Source: Candidatus Nanopelagicales bacterium
Lineage (GTDB): Bacteria > Actinomycetota > Actinomycetes > S36-B12 > UBA5976
Assembly (NCBI GenBank): GCA_023254955.1
Contig: JALRKC010000044.1
Location: forward strand, 406 to 6,233
Direction of reading: 5' to 3'
Length of the DNA: 5,828 nucleotides
Below the pieces are notes generated by a model that saw nothing but the letters and a program-made list of their open reading frames with translations, had not been told where the DNA came from and made no database searches. Made by a program: the position numbers and the translations under genes. This document shows positions 4,919 through 5,828 of this stretch, in pieces; position 1 is the stretch's first letter, and each line of letters begins with the position of its first letter.

Positions 4919-4936
4919 ATGCCTGCTTTAAGGCAT
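4919..4936 (-). other. Hairpin abutting the tRNA-Trp 5' end
   Basis: ATGCCT and AGGCAT form a perfect 6-bp stem with a 6-nt loop. On the precursor RNA this ends exactly where the mature tRNA begins. It could affect RNase P access or 5' leader stability, or be incidental. No U-tract follows in either direction, so it is not a terminator. Confidence 0.45.
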
Positions 4937-4980
4937 GCTCACGCACAGCGTCTTTAGCGCTCGTATGAGTTTACGCGTAA

Positions 4981-5004
4981 GGGTTTTTAGGGTTTTGGGC
5001 CGGG
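4981..5004 (+). other. Four-tract G-quadruplex motif in the divergent intergenic region
   Basis: The plus strand has four GGG tracts at 4981-4983, 4990-4992, 4997-4999 and 5002-5004, with loops of 6, 4 and 2 nt. This fits the canonical G3N1-7 rule for intramolecular quadruplexes. It lies about 50 bp upstream of the aminotransferase ATG and about 60 bp upstream of tRNA-Trp, on the strand that is template for the tRNA-secE operon. Folding in the cell is not shown. Confidence 0.5.
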
Positions 5005-5037
5005 TTCTGACCTATCTGCAAATGACTATATACATAG

Positions 5038-5046
5038 TGACAATAT
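5038..5046 (+). promoter_or_regulatory. Candidate extended -10 of the aminotransferase gene (leaderless start)
   Basis: TGA-CAATAT, an extended -10 form, ends 7 nt before the ATG at 5054. This would place transcription start at the first base of the start codon. No Shine-Dalgarno is present before the ATG (ATTGACCCC). An alternative AT-rich -10 lies at 5026-5034. No clear -35 is visible. Leaderless mRNAs are frequent in Actinobacteria, which makes this reading plausible but not proven. Confidence 0.35.
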
Positions 5047-5053
5047 TGACCCC

Positions 5054-5828
5054 ATGAGTGAAATATCCACCAGAGTCTCAAAAATAGCGGAATCTGCCAC
5101 TTTGGCCGTTGACGCAAAAGCCAAGGCGCTAAAGGCCGAAGGCAAGCCAGTAATTGGATTTGGTGCAGGAGAACCAGACTTTCCAACTCCCCCTCACGTT
5201 GTTGAAGCGGCAAAGGCTGCTGCAGAAAACCCAGCCAACCACCGCTATACCCCTGCCAGTGGATTACCTGATTTAAGAACTGCAATTGCCGAGGCAACTA
5301 GTCGTGATGATCAAATTCAAGTTAGCGCCGATCAAGTTGTAGTTACCAACGGTGGCAAACAAGCAATTTTTAATACCATGGCAACTTTGATTAATCCTGG
5401 TGATGAAGTAATTATTCAAGCTCCCTATTGGGTTACCTACCCAGAAGTAGTCCAAGTTTTTGGCGGAGTTCCAAAAATTGTAATGAGTGATGAAACAACT
5501 AATTACAAAGTCACCGTAAAGGAATTAGAAAAAGCTCGAAGTTTAAAAACAAAAATGTTAATTTTTGTTTCTCCTTCGAATCCAACTGGCACGGTTTACA
5601 CACCTGAAGAAATTCAAGCTATTGGCAAGTGGGCAGCAAAGCATGAAATTTGGGTTATGACAGATGAGATTTATCAACATCTGATTTACCCAGGCAATCA
5701 ATACGCTTCAATTTTGAATTTAGTTCCAGATTTAGCAGAACGTTGCGTAATAGTTTCTGGCGTAGCTAAGACTTATGCCATGACTGGTTGGCGTGTGGGT
5801 TGGACGGTTGGCCCAAAGAATTTCACCA
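5054..5828 (+). CDS. aspC: Class I pyridoxal-phosphate aminotransferase, aspartate aminotransferase-like (5' part)
   Basis: The first 258 codons are present and the gene continues past the window. The product transfers amino groups between aspartate and 2-oxoglutarate, or related pairs, using PLP in the cytoplasm, linking the TCA cycle to amino acid synthesis. Visible fold-type I motifs are [12 protein letters not shown] (35-46) at the substrate entrance, the TNGGKQAI phosphate-binding turn (98-105), SPSNPTGT (173-180) with N176, TDEIY (203-207) with D204 that pairs with the PLP ring nitrogen, and [16 protein letters not shown] (235-250) with K239 as the Schiff-base lysine. The N-terminus [23 protein letters not shown] is typical of the subgroup Ib enzymes found beside tRNA-Trp-secE in Actinobacteria. 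The exact substrate (aspartate, prephenate or others) cannot be settled from this part. It is divergent from the tRNA-Trp operon. Confidence 0.92.
   Translation, partial: MSEISTRVSKIAESATLAVDAKAKALKAEGKPVIGFGAGEPDFPTPPHVVEAAKAAAENPANHRYTPASGLPDLRTAIAEATSRDDQIQVSADQVVVTNGGKQAIFNTMATLINPGDEVIIQAPYWVTYPEVVQVFGGVPKIVMSDETTNYKVTVKELEKARSLKTKMLIFVSPSNPTGTVYTPEEIQAIGKWAAKHEIWVMTDEIYQHLIYPGNQYASILNLVPDLAERCVIVSGVAKTYAMTGWRVGWTVGPKNFT

Noticed and set aside
4971..5297. Minus-strand Gln/Leu-rich open frame of 108 codons across the intergenic region and aminotransferase
   Set aside because: It is antisense to a clearly coding aminotransferase and has no family resemblance.
1..5828. Mobile elements, CRISPR arrays, phage genes, attachment-site duplication at tRNA-Trp, or a defence system
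   Set aside because: I saw no transposase or integrase motif, no regularly spaced repeats and no repeat of the tRNA 3' end. All coding space is taken by recognisable core genes.

Overview
This is a chromosomal housekeeping segment, most likely from a free-living actinobacterium with moderate to low GC. The order aminotransferase / tRNA-Trp / secE / nusG / rplK / rplA / L10 leader / rplJ / rplL is typical of Actinobacteria. So are NusG's acidic N-terminal extension, the Ala/Glu-rich L10 tail and a metallophosphoesterase resembling the propionibacterial PPA1498 group. The AT-rich base use and short intergenic gaps suggest a streamlined freshwater lineage such as Nanopelagicales (acI). That placement is an inference from composition and gene order, not from a database match.

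Layout. Nearly everything lies on the minus strand, so transcription there runs from high to low coordinates. At the right end a class I aminotransferase (aspC-like, 5054 to beyond the window) is transcribed rightward. A 135-bp divergent intergenic region (4919-5053) separates it from tRNA-Trp(CCA). The tRNA is followed after 24 nt (counting its encoded CCA) by secE, then nusG, rplK, rplA, an rplJ leader with an L10-binding-type RNA and a terminator-like hairpin, rplJ and rplL. A strong intrinsic terminator (about 1283-1311) ends this block. Next come a DoxX-family membrane protein gene, with its own promoter and an 18-bp perfect palindrome resembling a MarR-type operator, and a bidirectional terminator. 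The 5' part of a calcineurin-like metallophosphoesterase gene runs off the left edge.

How the parts fit. SecE is the small essential subunit of the SecYEG translocon. NusG couples RNA polymerase to ribosomes and to Rho. L11 and L1 form stalk structures on the 50S subunit, and L10 with L7/L12 forms the factor-recruiting stalk. The rplJ leader looks like an autogenous feedback device: an L10-type RNA site, then a hairpin with a U-rich tail, then a weak hairpin over the rplJ Shine-Dalgarno. The rplJ and rplL reading frames overlap by 17 bp, which suggests coupled translation.

I found no mobile element, CRISPR array or plainly new multi-gene system. The observations most worth following are regulatory: the doxX palindrome, the attenuator-like rplJ leader, the rplJ/rplL overlap, a four-tract G-quadruplex motif between the divergent aminotransferase and tRNA promoters, apparently leaderless or near-leaderless starts on the flanking genes, and the absence of rpoB directly after rplL.
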